Shown here piece after piece: positions 36,036-50,568 of a stretch of DNA of 64,000 nt (positions are counted from its first letter, which is position 1; the number at the start of each line of letters is the position of its first letter). Location: the NCBI GenBank assembly GCA_029204225.1, contig CM055095.1, forward strand, positions 49,236,841-49,300,840, written 5' to 3'. Under the pieces are notes generated by a model, which saw only the letters and a program-made list of their open reading frames with translations, was not told the origin of the DNA and ran no database searches. Source of the DNA: Diphasiastrum complanatum. Taxonomy: Eukaryota; Streptophyta; Lycopodiopsida; Lycopodiales; Lycopodiaceae. The translations under genes were made by a program, and so were the position numbers.

Positions 36036-36339
36036 TCATTCACACTTTAGGATTGTTTCCCACACATGTGAACTTACTGGATTTTCATCAATTATAACAT
36101 TTTTGTTTATAACAATTTTTGTTTAATTATTTTGGAACATCATGTTCATTCACCATGATTATTTACAAAATTCATGTTTGTCATGTGGCAGTGCAAAATG
36201 TATAATGTTGTGTGGGCTTCTGATTATCACTTTCATATTGAAAGAATTGATAAAAAAAAGACGCACACACGATTGTGGTGTAATAGCATCTTTCCAAGGA
36301 AAAATTCAAAGCAGTGCATGAGATCGAAATCCTATCACA

Positions 36340-36919
36340 GGAGACATAGAATACGGAGGCACTATACAAAGTATTTATGATGTGTCATTTGGTGAAAGTG
36401 GACACTATTTTTTATTTGATGTGAAATGGTTTAAGGTAGTTTGTAGAGGGCAAAATGCTATGGTAAAATAAGATTCAAGTGGATTTTTTGTGATTGATTC
36501 ATCCAAAACATTGAGCATGGAGTCTTCTAACACATTAGTGTTGCCTCGTCATTGTGAGCAAGTGCATATGATATGCGGTGGATATTTTGCTCTTTTAGTT
36601 CAATTTTTATATTTATATTTATTTGGTTTTATTATAGGCAATTTAAGGATTTGAGTTTTTGATATATTCTAAAATAGTAATTTTTCAGGTGTTTTTTCAA
36701 CCAGATCAATCAAACAATAATTGGTGGTCTGTAGCTCAAGTTGAACCACTAAGAGTATTTGAGTGTGCGAATGTTGAGAATGAGATGGAAAACCTTCATT
36801 TTGAGAGCAGAATAGTTGACCATGAGATTGAGCTACCTAGAGATGTAGTACATCTTCAAACCATACATGAAGCACCCACTTTTATAGATGTCGAGAATAG
36901 AAATTATATTAATAATTAG
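36340..36919 (+). pseudogene. CACTA-transposon DUF4216-like fragment
   Basis: A first segment reads YDVSFGESGHYFLFDVKWFKVVCR...DSSGFFVIDSS and later HCEQVHMI. A short non-coding gap (possibly an intron, ~36575-36690) follows, then QVFFQPDQSNNNWWSVAQVEPL. The order and spacing match DUF4216, which usually follows DUF4218 in CACTA transposase genes. One internal TAA (near 36458) and the loss of flanking domains indicate a dead copy. Confidence 0.7.
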
Positions 36920-37055
36920 AACGATGAAATAAATTTTGAAAGTGAGAGTGATGATGAAAATCATCTAAGAGGAGATAAATTGCAAGATGTTGTCGCTGAA
37001 GAAATTGATTCTTGCAATTTCAAATAAAAAGGTTAAATTTCATCTATTCTATGGG

Positions 37056-37206
<151 letters not shown>

Positions 37207-37672
37207 GTAAGTGACATGTAATGCTTTCAAATGATAGTTATTTAGTTAAAACAAAATCTCATTTTTAGTCAAGTAATTAAGTAAAAAGATTAGACATAGT
37301 TTTTTTTTTCAATTCTATTTTTTGAATGCCAATATTTTTATACTCGAGCTCGGTGAAGAGAGATGTACGGTGTGAGAAATTTCAACTAGTTTTGTTTTTT
37401 TGGTCATATTTGTGTATTTGGCAATCGAGGCCAATTTTCATATTAGACTTAGAGTTTGACTTTTCAAGGTTATATTAGTCTAAAAGCATTTGAATAAACA
37501 CTTCTTGAAAGTGTGAAAAAGTGTAGTACACGAGTTTTAGAAGATTCAAATTTGAATAGTAGAGACATTGAATCTAGTCACAAAAAAAGTAGGGTATTTC
37601 ATTATGGAGAAAAACCAAAGTTTCCATTTAGGTTTGGACCTACTATAAGGATGTAACTCATGGGAAGAGACA

Positions 37673-37674
<2 letters not shown>

Positions 37675-37765
<91 letters not shown>
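37675..37765 (+). repeat. (CT)~45 microsatellite
   Basis: Pure CT run 470 bases after the (GA)n tract, so the two could pair as an inverted repeat. Confidence 0.98.
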
Positions 37766-37768
<3 letters not shown>

Positions 37769-38327
37769 TCACTTCATGTTTATACATGAGTTCTCTTGGG
37801 TTCATCTATCCATTGGTGCACTATATTTGTGATATTTGGCAATCTTGTGTAGAATGCTTATTTTATGCTATTTTTAAGTTCACACGTGTGAAATACAGTA
37901 GGATACTATTTGTGTATAGACAAAAACTTCCTCATATCTTATTTTTTATGTCTGATCAGGTTCTTATTAAGTTTGCATCTCTTTCATTGAGTAGATGTTG
38001 ATTTTTCTACATTGGCAGGATTGGTAGAGTTGATCTATTTCTAACCAAAGATCAGGTTATGGAATTGGATCTTAAATGATCTGAAATACTTCACATACGG
38101 TATCATGTGTCTTGGATAACCAAGATAATTTTCATTTTTCAATGAATGTTGCAAAGGCACTAAATCACTAACATGTGAGTTAATAGAATCACCGCAGACT
38201 TGCTCCTCACGATTTCCCTTCAATTTCTTTGATAATAGGCTTCCTAGTAGGCTCGATTGCATCATCATCAAGCTTATGCATTCTAGATTCATCAAACATG
38301 ACATCTATAAAAACAATAAATGGATCT

Positions 38328-38558
<231 letters not shown>

Positions 38559-39439
38559 AAAGATAGTGGATCTTGAATATTTGACATTGGAGTTTGCACA
38601 TTAATCAAATCATCAAGGACTAGCCTCGAATTTTAACTACAATCTCTCTAAGATTGTTAGGTTTGTAATTGCTCCTAAATTCAATGTGATCACAAAGAAA
38701 ACTGCATTCAACACAATCTAAAGCACATATAGGACAACAATTCAACTAAATAGCATTAAACTGACCATTTACATTAAAAAGATCAAGCAAATATTGATGC
38801 TTATCCTCTTGGCCTTGGAAAACAATGTCACTAGCTCTCAAAATTGCATTTCAAAAAAATGTAAGTACAAAATATCCTAATTAGAATGATAATAGATCGG
38901 CCTAAATCTAAGCATTAGGTTTTCCATCATTAAGTCTTGACCTAACCCTACCATATGAATCCCCAATCTAGGAATCCCATGGACTTGGTGGTTAGATTAG
39001 GTGAGTCATGTGCATTGTCACCAAATCCCTTAAATGTTGCCTACAAATTCGGACCTCAAGTTTGGGCCTCAGATTGGTCACCCACCACATCCACATGTAA
39101 ATGGATTTCAATCACCTATTAAATGTTTAAGTACAAGGAATGTAGACAAGCCTATTAAAATAAGTCTTTTCTTAAACATTTAGCATCAATTGGACTAATT
39201 TATTATTCTCATTAGACAACACCAAACTAATTATACTAAATCTATAAACCTTTCAACAAGTGACAACTTTACATGGTATACAATTACATCCTATATGAAA
39301 ACTCGTGTTTTGATTATTAGTTAGTATGATTCTTATACGTTATCACTTACATGATTTTTTTTGCATCTAGTTGCAGGTTATAAACACATTCCTATCTTTT
39401 TTATTTATTATCACAAGTATGAAAGTTTAACTCTAATAT

Positions 39440-39580
39440 GCATTAAAGTTTTGTCGTTGGTTTTCATTTTTTTCTTCATTTCAATATGCATTAAAGTTTT
39501 GTCGTTGATTTTTTTTTTTCTTCATTTCAATATGCATTAAAGTTTTGTTGTTGATTTTCTTTTTTTCTTCATTTCAATTT
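39440..39580 (+). repeat. Three-copy ~47-bp minisatellite
   Basis: GCATTAAAGTTTTGTYGTTG followed by a T-rich stretch and CTTCATTTCAATAT, repeated at 39440, 39488 and 39534. Confidence 0.9.
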
Positions 39581-39699
39581 ATTAGGGTTTATTGTAATGT
39601 TTTGTATATTTATGAATGTAGAAAACATGTCGGGATCTGGCATTTGTGAGAGCTCGGGAGACTATGTCTCAAATTTCTATGCATCAGTATCTTCCGAGC

Positions 39700-40380
39700 A
39701 TATCTACACATGAAGCCATAAAACTTTAAAAAAATGTAATTTTTGGCATAAATGACGGCTTTTGAAAAAATGTCATCTAAACTACAATAAATGACGGTTT
39801 TCTAGGCCGTCATTTATTTCACCTTTAGCATGAAATTATATTTAAGTCTATGTATCACATATAGTTATCATAATAGGCAATAATTTATCCATTCATGTGT
39901 AAATTTACCTACTTGGGTTATACATGGGATATTATACCTATCGATGTGTTCTAAACTGTCGACTTCAGCACTAATACATATCATCGACGTGTATCAAAAA
40001 ATATATGACACATTTATATCAATTTACAGGCATATTATACTATTAGATCCATCTAACTACTTTTACTTGCCCACTTATTTACACATTAAGCCATAAAACT
40101 TTAGAGAACGTAATTTTTGGCTTACATGATGGCTTCTGAAAAACTGTCATATAAACTAGAATAAATGACGGTTTTCTAGGCCATCTATTTCATTTTTTGC
40201 ATGAATTGATATTTAAGTCTATGTATCAAATATATTTATCATAATAAGCAATGATTCATCCATCCATGTGTAAATATACCTACTTGGGTTATACATGGGA
40301 TATTATACCTATTGACATGTTCTATATTGTCGAATTCAACAACAATACATATCATCGACATGCATTTTTCAATCATTTCC
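39700..40380 (-). repeat. Two units of the TGACGG-box repeat (inverted orientation)
   Basis: Two ~370-bp units with ATAAATGACGGTTTTCTAG and GGCCGTCATTTATTTC boxes, followed by the same TATACATGGGATATTATACC segment as the 54247-58815 array but reverse-complemented. CACATGAAGCCATAAAACTT marks the unit edges. Confidence 0.88.
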
Positions 40381-43300
40381 TTCTGGGATTGATGCATGAA
40401 TGAGAGCCATTTCTAAGTATCTGAACTAGAGTTCCTGCAATAACACCAGCAGCACAAAGGTGTGTTTAGAGTTTAGAGTTTAGGGTAGACTTTCAGTGTG
40501 GACAGCCGTTGGTAGCTCTATCCTAACTGAAAGTCTGTGAACTGTGTTCATAGATTTAGGATTGACAAAAAGATATTTGTTTTTTGAGGTTTTCCAGGCA
40601 TACACCTGGTAAGGAATTCAATTCCTTGGTATTGTGCTATTTTGCCACTTAACTCTGAAGTTTCGGTACTCAAAATTGAGTTAAATGGTAGTTTTGGTTC
40701 TTCATTTTTGACTTTGGTGTTGCACCATCAAGCTTATTCTAAACATTTTTGATCTTTAGAGATAAGGCAAATTAAAGCTTTTCAGATACTTGTTAAACTG
40801 AATAAATGGAATAAGGTTGTAATTTTTGAGAGGTAGCTCTATATTCGATTAAAAAAGTGTATCGAATATCGTAAAGAGTACTCAGATCCAAATATTATTG
40901 ATTATCCATTGATTCAGGTGACTTTAACGAAGTAATGAAAATGCGCTGGTGTGGTCAAAAGGAAAGTAGCCTAGCATTTACTTGTGTCTAAATAATTTTC
41001 GGGGACCTTCGCTAAAAGAATTTTTGGGTGACCGAAAAAACTGAGGAAGAAAATGAGACACCTGAGTAGGTAAATGTGATAGTGTTGTGTAATTTGGATT
41101 GGTTAAGAATCCTTGTAAGGAAATTGCATAATACCAGTTTTTTGAATTCACTAAGTTGAATTTATTTTGAAAATCTTTAGGACCATGAGTTGACCCTATG
41201 TGTTATTGAAAATTGTGACATGGAACAAGAATGACACTTGGTTTACATTTGTACTGTAAAGCTCCTTATTCCTAAGAGTTGTAACTCTCAGATGCTAGGA
41301 ATTCGGGATGATAGTACCAACCATAGGGGTTGTTTTATGTGACGGTAAAACCATGTGCAGATTCTTGTTAAATCACAATTTTGTTACTGGATTATTGTGA
41401 TCCATTGGGAACAAATATGGGGGTACTCCAGTATTTTGTGGAATAGATATATGCATATCTGGTATTGAAAATCTAGATGGAGGTTTGAGATCTCTGGATT
41501 ATTGGATAATGCGATTAAAGATCTTCATGAAGGAATTGAATTTTTTGTACCATTTCAGATATAGATATTGCATCTCTATTGATTTATACTTCAGCTATAT
41601 TGAATCTTTCCTTTTGGTTTTGAAGAATAAACTCAGGTCATTTCGACTGTATATGAACGAGGTTTCTCATCCATACTGGGGCCAATGCCTAGTGTGGTAT
41701 TCTTAGATAATATTGTCGTCTACTGTGGAAACTTAAGAAAATGGAGAATTCAATAATTGGAGGTATTTTTTTTTGGAAATGGTTGAAGATTGGACCCTAT
41801 ATTGGTCATAGGATGGTCAGATAGTCTTTTTGATTTTTTGATGATTGGATCTAAAAGCAAAGGACTTTCTTAGAGAAAAAACTGGTGGTATGGGACATCA
41901 GTGATTTCAAAGAGAAAATTCTTGTGTGAGAATGATCTGTTGGCCAATGGTTACTATTTACATTAATAGTAATACTAACAATTGAAACTATTGGTTAATT
42001 TTACTTAGTACGGTATTTGGAGAGGTTATGAGTTATAGACCCAGATCCCTCAATGGTATCTCATAATTTCCAAATCGGAAATCTTTAAAAGCTATTTCTC
42101 TTTTAATTTTAAACCTCTACTTTTTAGAAATTTTTTATATATGAGACAATTGGATTGAGATTCATATAATTCCTTCCAGTGTAGAACTAGGTTCTGAAGG
42201 ACTGTTTAAGTTATATAAATTCATGCTTCCATTTTAGGTTTGTGAATATAGCTCAGAATCAATTAATGTTTCAATTGATTAAGTGGAATTTAGACTTTCT
42301 AAACCCAAATGATTATCTCTATTTGATAGTTGATTATTGAGATTAATGTTTCTATCACTCGGGATAAGATATTTTATGATTTTAAGAAAAAAGTCTGGAT
42401 TGTAATAGTATTGAATACTCGTTACTAACTTTTTCGAATCTTTGATATCTTATACGTTGTCTCTTGGGAACTTTTTAATCGAAATTATGGAATTCCTTTT
42501 AAAAGGGGGAGAAGAAAATGATAGTAATAAGACTTTCATGTGATCAACCAGTTGCATAGCTTTCTTTTGTGGAATCTAGTTTCTGTGCAATGGTGGAACT
42601 ATCCAATGTGAATAGAGGAAATCTCTAGTGATTATTTTGAATAATCTGGAACTAGAGGATATTTGGGAGTTTTTGAGCTGTGAGATATTCATGAATATGG
42701 GAAGTAGTGGTAAATATTGAATTAAGATTCACTGATTGGCTACCAAGTACCATTTAGTTATGGATTGGATCAGTGGAATAAAGCTTTAATCTAAACCTTT
42801 TGTCTAAACATGTCTGTATAAATCAGCCTAATCTTAGTTTGTGCACCAAGATCTGAAGTAGGTTGATAGGTTGAAGGAATTTTGTGGATAAAAGTATGAT
42901 GGTTGGAAAACTTGTGATGTGGAATTATTCACTTCAGAGATTTTCCAGATATGTTATTTACTCAAGAGAAATAGAATCTTTTGTAGCTGAGTTACAAGAT
43001 TCTCAATGATATATGTGAGTAACATATGCGAATTTTGGAGGAATCTGCCAGATAATGATATATGTGTTTATGTACTGGGTCATAGTGAGATTATTATCAT
43101 ATGTGCATGATTAATCTTGTTTGGATCTTCTATGCATTCCTAGTTACTAAGGTTATTTGGTGCACTTAACCTAGTTGATAAACATAGACATATGTTCAAT
43201 TATTGTGTTGACAATTACTTGTAGAGTTAACAGATCTATGTTGATAGATCTATAGGTTAACTTAAAAGTGATTTGGATATGGATATAAATGTGGTGTTGT

Positions 43301-44221
43301 ACATGTACAATTAAGATCTGCACCTAGACATTTAAGATTTCTAAATCATGAGCAATTAACTTGAGTAGTTTATTTACTCTTGTAGAAGTTAATTGGTAAA
43401 ATGGATAGTGTGAAGAGCATTCACCAAAAATTGTTTGTTTTGTCTGTAACACACATAATTTGTGAGTCATTTGGATTCACCTGGAAAAATTGTGTGCATA
43501 TGAGTATTTCTCAGTTAAGGAATGACTTAACACATTAGTGATTGTATCCCAGAGAGCTCAATTGGATACCGGATCCTAATGGTGCCAAGAATGGTAAACT
43601 GAATTTTGGGAATTCAGCAGAACTTTGTAATCTCTAGATGTTGTTCTAAAAGGTAGTATAAAGTTTATATTGTTAAAGATGAAAGTTATAAAGGTCTTTA
43701 ATTACCTTGTTGATTGTTGAATTTGGAACTCATAAACTGGTAGAGAATCGGATTGGAAGAATATTCTTGGAATCCAGTATTTTTCCTTGTGAAAAAGATT
43801 TTAGAATGATTCTTATATTTCATGAGTTGTATGTTGTACATATACTCCAGTATTTTTCAATGATTAAGTATGGTTTTGGAATCCTATAAATTATGATTGA
43901 CGAATCATAAGATTCTAAATGTTTATGATTGACGGATCATAAACTGATACTTAAAGATCATTTGAAGATTATAAGGAAATGTGAAGATTCTTAAGATAAT
44001 GAGTAATTTTTTATCAATTGGGTGAGTCAAGGATTTAGATCTATTATTTGAACTCTAAATTCCTTTACTCCAGAGTGCATACTTGAGATTGTATGGATCT
44101 CACAAGCCTTTCCATTAAGTAATTGTTTACTTATGAGGAATTGCTTTCTTTACAGATTGTAGTCTATAAGTGCTTGTGTACAAAGTTCAGTCTAAATCTC
44201 TAGTTTTGTAGGAGACAGATA
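40381..44221. other. 3.8-kb AT-rich interval with no recognised feature
   Basis: No open frame above ~75 codons and no domain was recognised. A short TTTAGAG-TTTAGAG-TTTAGGG run near 40467 and an inverted AGACTTTCAGT/ACTGAAAGTCT pair (~40487/40528) are the only local structures noticed. Confidence 0.4.
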
Positions 44222-47200
44222 AATCCAACGTCGCCCAGTGGCTGGAACAGATAGTATGAGAAATCGACGTCGTCTGAAAAAAATGGATCCTTTGACAAAA
44301 AGTTGCCAAACTAGATCATTTCCATTGCCGTAAAATGTTCTCTCCGGGACGAAAGGTCATACTGACCAAATGATGTTAAAATTGGGCATGAATGAATTGA
44401 TTAGGTGCATATCAGGTTCAAGAACCTGTGGCCACCACTTGTTTGAAAATCCAAGAGATTTCGACCATTTCTGGGACCCGACCAGCCAATTGTCCTCGAA
44501 ACCCATTTATGGACGAACTTTGAATAGAGGTTTCAGACTACTTGTATGCCTGTTTGGTTCCCACAGAATCTTCTCGACGTCGCCCACTGGCTGGACTAGA
44601 CAACACTATAAATTGACGCCATTCGTAGAAAGTGCACTGTTTGACGGAAAATTGCAAAAGCAAGTCATTTCCATTGCACTAAAAGCACTATCCTTTAAAG
44701 AAAGGGGGAAATTGACCAAACGATGTCAAAGTTGGGCATTAATGGATCCATCAAGTCTGTAGCATGTTCACAAACCTGTAACCACCCCTCGTCTAAAAAT
44801 CTGGACGATTTCGACCAATTTCGAAACCAAACACCAATTCTCCCCGAAGCCCTTTCTCAGATCAAAGTTCATATGGAGATTTCAGGCTACCCGTAGGCCT
44901 ATTCGACGTCCTGTCTATTCCCACAGGTTTTCCTCGACGTTGCCCACTAGCCAGAATAGATAGTATGAGATATCAACGTCGTCTGGAGAAAAGTGGACCG
45001 TTTGACAAAAAATTGCCAAACTAGGTCATTTCCATTGCTCTAAAAGTGTTCTCCTCGGGACGAAAGGTCATACTGACCAAATGATGTCGAAATTGGGTAT
45101 GAATGGATCCATTACGTCCGTATCAAGTTCAAGAACCTATGGCCACTCCCCGTCTGGAAATCCAAGAGATTTCGGCCAATTCCGGGATTCGACCGACCAA
45201 TTCTCCCCGAAACTCTTTTCGGGGCAAACTTCGAACACAAGTTTTGGACTATCTGTATGTTCGTTCAATGTAATGCCTATTCCCACAGGTTACCCTCGAC
45301 GTCACCAACTGGCCAAACTAGACAGCATGATAAATCAATGTTGTTCGGAGAAAAAGGACCGTTTGACAAAAAATTGCCAAACTAGATCATTTTCATTGCA
45401 CTAAAAGTGTTATCCTCGACATAAAAGGGGAAATTGACCAAACGATGTCGGAGTTGGGCATGAATGGATATATCAGGTCTGTAGTTGGTTTGCAAAGTTG
45501 GGACCACCCCTCGTCTAAAAATCTGGATGATTTTGACCAATTTCGGAATCAATCACCAATTGTCCCCGAAGCCATCTTCCGGATTGAAGTTTGAATGGAG
45601 ATTTTGGGCTACCTATAGGCCTGTTCGACGTCCTGTCTATTCCCACAGGTTCCCTCAATGCTAGCCACTGGGCAAAATAGAGAGTATGAGATATTGACGT
45701 CGTCTGGAGAAAATGGACCGTTTGATGAAAAATTACCAAACTAGATCATTTCCATTGCCCTAAAAGCATTCTCCCAAGGACGAAAGGTCATACTGACCAA
45801 ACGATGTCAGAATTGGGCATGAATGGACCCCTCAAGTTTGTATCAAGTTCAAGAACATGTGGGCACCTCCCGTTTGGAAATACAACAGATTTGTTCCAAT
45901 TTCGGAACCCGACCGGCCAATTGTCCCCGAAACCCTTTTCTAAACGAACTTCGAACAGAGGTTTTAGACTAACTATATGCCCGTTCGATATTATGTTTGT
46001 TCCCATATGTTCCCCTCAATGTCGCCCACTAGCTGGACTAGACAACACTATAAATCGATGCGGTTCGGAGAAGTGGTCCGTTTGACAAAAAAATGCCAAA
46101 TTAGGTCATTTCCATTACAATAAAAGCATTATCCTTGGGAGAAAAGGAGAAATTGATCCAACGATATTGAAGTTGGGCATGAATGGATCCATTAGGTCTC
46201 TATCAGATTCACAAACATGGGACCATCCCCCATCTAAAAATCAAAATGATTTCGACCAATTTCGGAACCAGACACCAATTGTCCCAGAAGCCCATTTCCG
46301 GGCCAAACTTCGAAAGGAGGTTTCGGTGTCTTGTCAGTTCCCACAGGTTCCATATTGATGTCACCCACTAGCTGGAATAGACAACATGAGAAACCAACGC
46401 CATCTAGAGAAATGGACCGTTGAACAAGAAATTGCCAAACTAGGTCATTTTCATTGCTCTCAAATCATTCTCCTTGGGACGAATGGTCATACTGACCAAA
46501 CAATGTCGGAGTTGGCCATGAATGGATCCATCAGGTCTGTATTAGGTTCAGAAACCTAGGACCACACCCCGTCTAGAAATCTAAACGATTTCGACCAATT
46601 CTGGGACCAGGCACCAATTGTTCCCAAAGCCCTTTTTTGAGTCGAATTTCAAATGGAGATTTTGGGCTACTTGTAGGCCCATTCAACATTGAAATTCTTT
46701 TTGGTGCAAACTTCGAACAGAGGTTTCGGACTACTTGTATGCCCGTTAGGTTCCCAGAGGTTCCCCTCAACGTTGTCCACTGGTAGGAATAGACAACATG
46801 AGAAACTGATGCCATTCAGAGAATCTGGACCGTTTGACAAAAAATTGCCAAACTAGGTCATTTCCATTGTCCTAAAAGCGTTTTCCTTGGGACGAAAGGC
46901 CATATTGACCAAACGTTGTCAAAACTAGGCACGAATGGATCCTTCAGGTCCGTATTGGATGCACAAATCTAGGGCCACTCCCCGTCTGGATATTCGAAAA
47001 ATTTTGAACGATTTTGAAACCACAGACACCAATTGTCCCCAAGCCCTTTTTCGGGTCGAACTTCGAACGGAAGTTTTGGGCTACCTATATGCTCGTTTGA
47101 TGTCCTTTCTATTCTCACAGGTTTCCCTCGATGTTGCCCACTAGCCGAAATAGTTAGGATGAGAAATCGTTTGGAGAACATGGACAGTTTGATGGAAAAT

Positions 47201-47529
47201 TGCCAAACTAGGTCATTTTCATTGCCCTTAAGGCGTTCATAATTGGGCATGGATTGATCCATGGGGTCCATATTGGGTTCATGAAGCTAGGGCCACCCCC
47301 GGTCTGGAACTCCGGCCGACTTCGACTAGTTTAGGGACCCGATGGGACAATTTTCCCCAATGTCCCTTTTTTGGCCGAACTTCGAATGGAGGTTTCAGGC
47401 TACCAATATGCCCGTTTGGTGCCCTGTCTCTTCTCGTAGGTTCCCCTCGACATGGTCGAAATACACAACATGATAAACCGATGCCATTGAGGGAAAAAGG
47501 ACCGTTTGATGAAAAATTGCCAAACCAGG
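44222..47529 (+). repeat. ~358-bp satellite, forward array (9-10 units)
   Basis: The landmark GGACCGTTTGACAAAAAATT recurs near 44285, 44635, 44993, 45355, 45715, 46074, 46422, 46827, 47181 and 47498 with intervals mostly 348-362. The first six units alternate between two variants. Type A has GGTCATACTGACC and GACC-GCCAATTGTCC; type B has GGGGAAATTGACC and ACACCAATTGTCC. This makes a ~717-bp dimeric higher-order repeat. Later units are a B-like unit and two further variants. Open frames of ~70-130 codons inside units shift from unit to unit and are not genes. Confidence 0.93.
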
Positions 47530-48020
47530 TGTAATAACCACTAGGAACAATCCCCTAAGATGAAGATAAGAAAACACAAGAGAGACTATGGAGAAAAACC
47601 ACCCAACCAAACCTAGATCCCTCTTGGAGAATCCTCTTGGATCTAGCCCCCAAGCCATGCCAATGTGACAACAAGAGGAGAAGAGCTCATCAGGTAACCT
47701 AGACCAAAGTCGTCGACGAAATAATCACTACCTCAATATATAAAGAGTAGGATCCTGTGCATGAATCCATGCAATCTCCATGCAGGTCAACTATAAATAG
47801 GTCACAACTCTTCATGCATACCTCTTGCCTATATCAGTCACACGTACATGCACTACTCCATATGTCTCAATTAGAGTGTCTGGGTCCTCTCAAGGTCATT
47901 AGTCACCAATAGGTCTCGATGTGGAATTAAATCTAGGCATGACCAATAATCTTGAATACTGGAGGGCCGGTCTACCATATTAGGACTATTCCATGTCCTT
48001 AGCTGAATATGGCCATAACA
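47530..48020 (-). repeat. Chromovirus 3' LTR (491 bp, minus strand)
   Basis: On the minus strand it starts TGTTATGGCC, directly after a purine-rich tract (TATTTAAGGGAGGAAGAA, complement of 48021-48038), and ends GTTATTACA. A CTATAAATAG box lies near 47790. Confidence 0.75.
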
Positions 48021-48568
48021 TTCTTCCTCCCTTAAATAGGTTCTGTCCTCAAATTGGGAAAAAAAAAACATGAAACCATTCCTTAAGCTTTCAAATATTA
48101 CCCATGAACCATCATTCTTAGTCTGATCTTTCCACCTGAATAAGTACTCAGAGATGCAACAATATCTAAATTGCTTGCCTCTACTCATGAATAATAATTC
48201 AAATTCCCAAAGATACACTAAGCTATAAATTTCCAAATGGGTAGATCTTATCCAAAATAAATCACTACCTTCATGTAATCCCAGTTACATGAAATACTGG
48301 ATGATTTTACTTTATTTTAGAAATCAAATCCAAAAGCTAAAGAAATTCCATGTCAATATCTAGTAGAAAATAAGGCTTCTTGGTACAAATATTCTTAGAA
48401 TATCCAAATATTCTAAAATACGACAATTCAGTCATCTAAAATCTCTAGGAGATCCATCAAGTCTCAGACAATCATAACTCAAACCAGAAAACTGTAGTTA
48501 CTCTAATAAGTTAACAGCCCCATTTCTAGCATCATATGCAAGAAATCAGTATCTATCCGTATGTTAAG
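48021..48568 (-). pseudogene. Chromovirus pol end with chromodomain
   Basis: The minus-strand frame within 48236-47871 contains EYLFRWKDQTKNDGSWV (about 48152-48102), a chromodomain-like signature, followed by FEDRTYLREEECYG just before the polypurine tract. Chromodomains at the integrase C-terminus define chromovirus gypsy elements and are thought to guide insertion into heterochromatin. Upstream (48240-48568) no more pol is recognisable. The element is truncated where the inverted satellite array starts. Confidence 0.7.
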
Positions 48569-50416
48569 AAAAACCTGTGGGAATAGACATGAAGTCGAAC
48601 AGGCCTACAGATAGCTCGAAATCTCCATTCAAACTTTGATTCAAAAAAGAGCTTCAAGGACAATTGGTGTCTGGTCCCGGGATTGGTTGAAATCATTCAG
48701 ATTTCCAAAAGAGGGGTGGCCCGTGGTTTGTGATCCCGATACAGCCTAATGGATCCATTCATGTCCAGTTCCGACATCGTTTGGTCAATTTGGCCCTTCG
48801 TCCGGTGGTGGATAACGCTTTTAGAAACTTTATGGAAATGACTTGGTTTGGCAATTTTTCACCAAACCGTCCTTTTTCCCTCAACAGCATCAGTTTATCG
48901 TGTTGTGTAGACTTTGGGGAAAATTGTCCCATCGGGTCCCTGAACTAGTCAAAGTCGGCCGAATTTTCAAACCGGGGGTGGCCTTAGGTTCATGAACCCG
49001 ATACGGACCCCATGGATCGATCCAGGTCCAATTATGACATCGTTTGGTCAGTATGATCTTTCGTCTTGAGAACGCCTTAAGGGCAATGGAAATGATCTAG
49101 TTTGGCAATTTTCCGTCAAACGGTCCATGTTCTCCAGACGATTTCTTGTACTAACTGTTCCGGATAGTGGGCGACATCGAGGAAACCTGTGGGAATAGAC
49201 AGGACATCGAACGAGCATATAGGTAGCCCAAAACTTCTGTTCGAAGTTCGACCTGAAAAAGGGCTTGGGGACAATTGGTGTCTATGGTCTCAAACTATTC
49301 GAAATCTCCTGAATATCCAGACGGAGAGTGGCCCTAGGTTCGTGCATCCAATATGGACCTGATAGATCCATTTGTGCCTAGTTCTGATATCGTTTGGTCA
49401 ATATGGCCTTTCGTCCCAAGGAAAATTCTTTTAGGGGAATGGAAATGACCTAGTTTGGCAATTTTTTGTCAAACAGTCCATTTTCTCCGAACGGCGTCGA
49501 TTTCTCATGTTGTCTATTCCTGCCAATGGGCAACATTGAGGGAAATCTTTGAGAATCTAACGAGCGTACGGGTAGTCCGAAACCTCTGTTTGAAGTTCGC
49601 ACGTAAAAGAGTCTCAGGGACAATTGGCCGGTCGGGTCCCGGAGTTGGTCAAAATCTCTTGAAATTCCATACAAGGAGTGGCCACAGGTTCTTGAACCTG
49701 ATATGGACCTAATGGATCCATCCATGCCCAATTTCAACATCATTTGATTAATATGAGCTTTCATCCCGAACGGAACGCTTTTATGACAATGGAAATGACC
49801 TAGTTTGGCAATTTTTTGTTACACGGTCCATTTTCTACATATGGTGTTGGTTTTTCATGCTGTCTCTTCCAGCTAGTGGGCAACCTCGAGGGGAACATAT
49901 GGGAACTGTCAGAGAATGGGCATACTGGTAGCCTGAGATCTATGTTCGAAGTTCAGCCTAGTGAAAGGCTTCGGGGTTAATTGGCCCATCCGGTCTCTAA
50001 ACTGGTTGAAATTCTAGACCGGGGGTGGCCCTAGGTTCTGAACCCAATATGGACTTGCTAGATCCATTCATATCCAATTCCAACATCGTTTGGTGAATAT
50101 GATCTTTAGTCTCGGGGAAAACACCTTTGGGCAATGGAAATGACCTAGTTTGGCAGTTTTCCATCAAACTGTCCATTTTCTTCGAACGACGTCAATTTCT
50201 CATAGTGTCTATTCTGACCAGTGTGAGACATCGAGGGGAACCTGTGGGAATAGACAGGATGTTGAATGGGCCTACAGGTGGTCTGAAATCTCTGTTTGAA
50301 ATTCGACTCAGAAAAGGGCTTCGGGGACAATTGGTGTCTGGTCTTGAAATTGGTCAAAATTGTTTAGATTTCTAGATGGGTGGTGGTCCTAGGTTTTTGA
50401 ACCCGATACAGACATG
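48569..50416 (-). repeat. ~358-bp satellite, inverted array (5-6 units)
   Basis: The landmark appears as its complement (TTTTTTGTCAAACGGTCC) near 48860, 49112, 49457, 49807 and 50153. Units are the same satellite as 44222-47529 but in opposite orientation. The variants adjacent to the chromovirus mirror those at the end of the forward array, offset by one unit. Confidence 0.92.
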
Positions 50417-50568
50417 ATCCACTACGTTTACAGACTATAACTTTGATAGTACCCGACTACCCACTATACTATTTACCCCACTTTTACTCTAAACTCTATA
50501 TTTTGAGTTTTCCTTCAATTTATATTGTCATTTTTTGGGCAAGGGTTATGTTCATAGCACTGTTGATT

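Noticed and set aside
40460-40485. Interstitial telomere repeat (TTTAGAG, TTTAGAG, TTTAGGG)
   Set aside because: Only three units and just one exact TTTAGGG; too short to support.
44370-50375. Several 70-130 codon frames sharing LGMNGSI and similar strings
   Set aside because: They fall inside satellite units on both strands and shift frame between units, so they reflect tandem DNA rather than genes.
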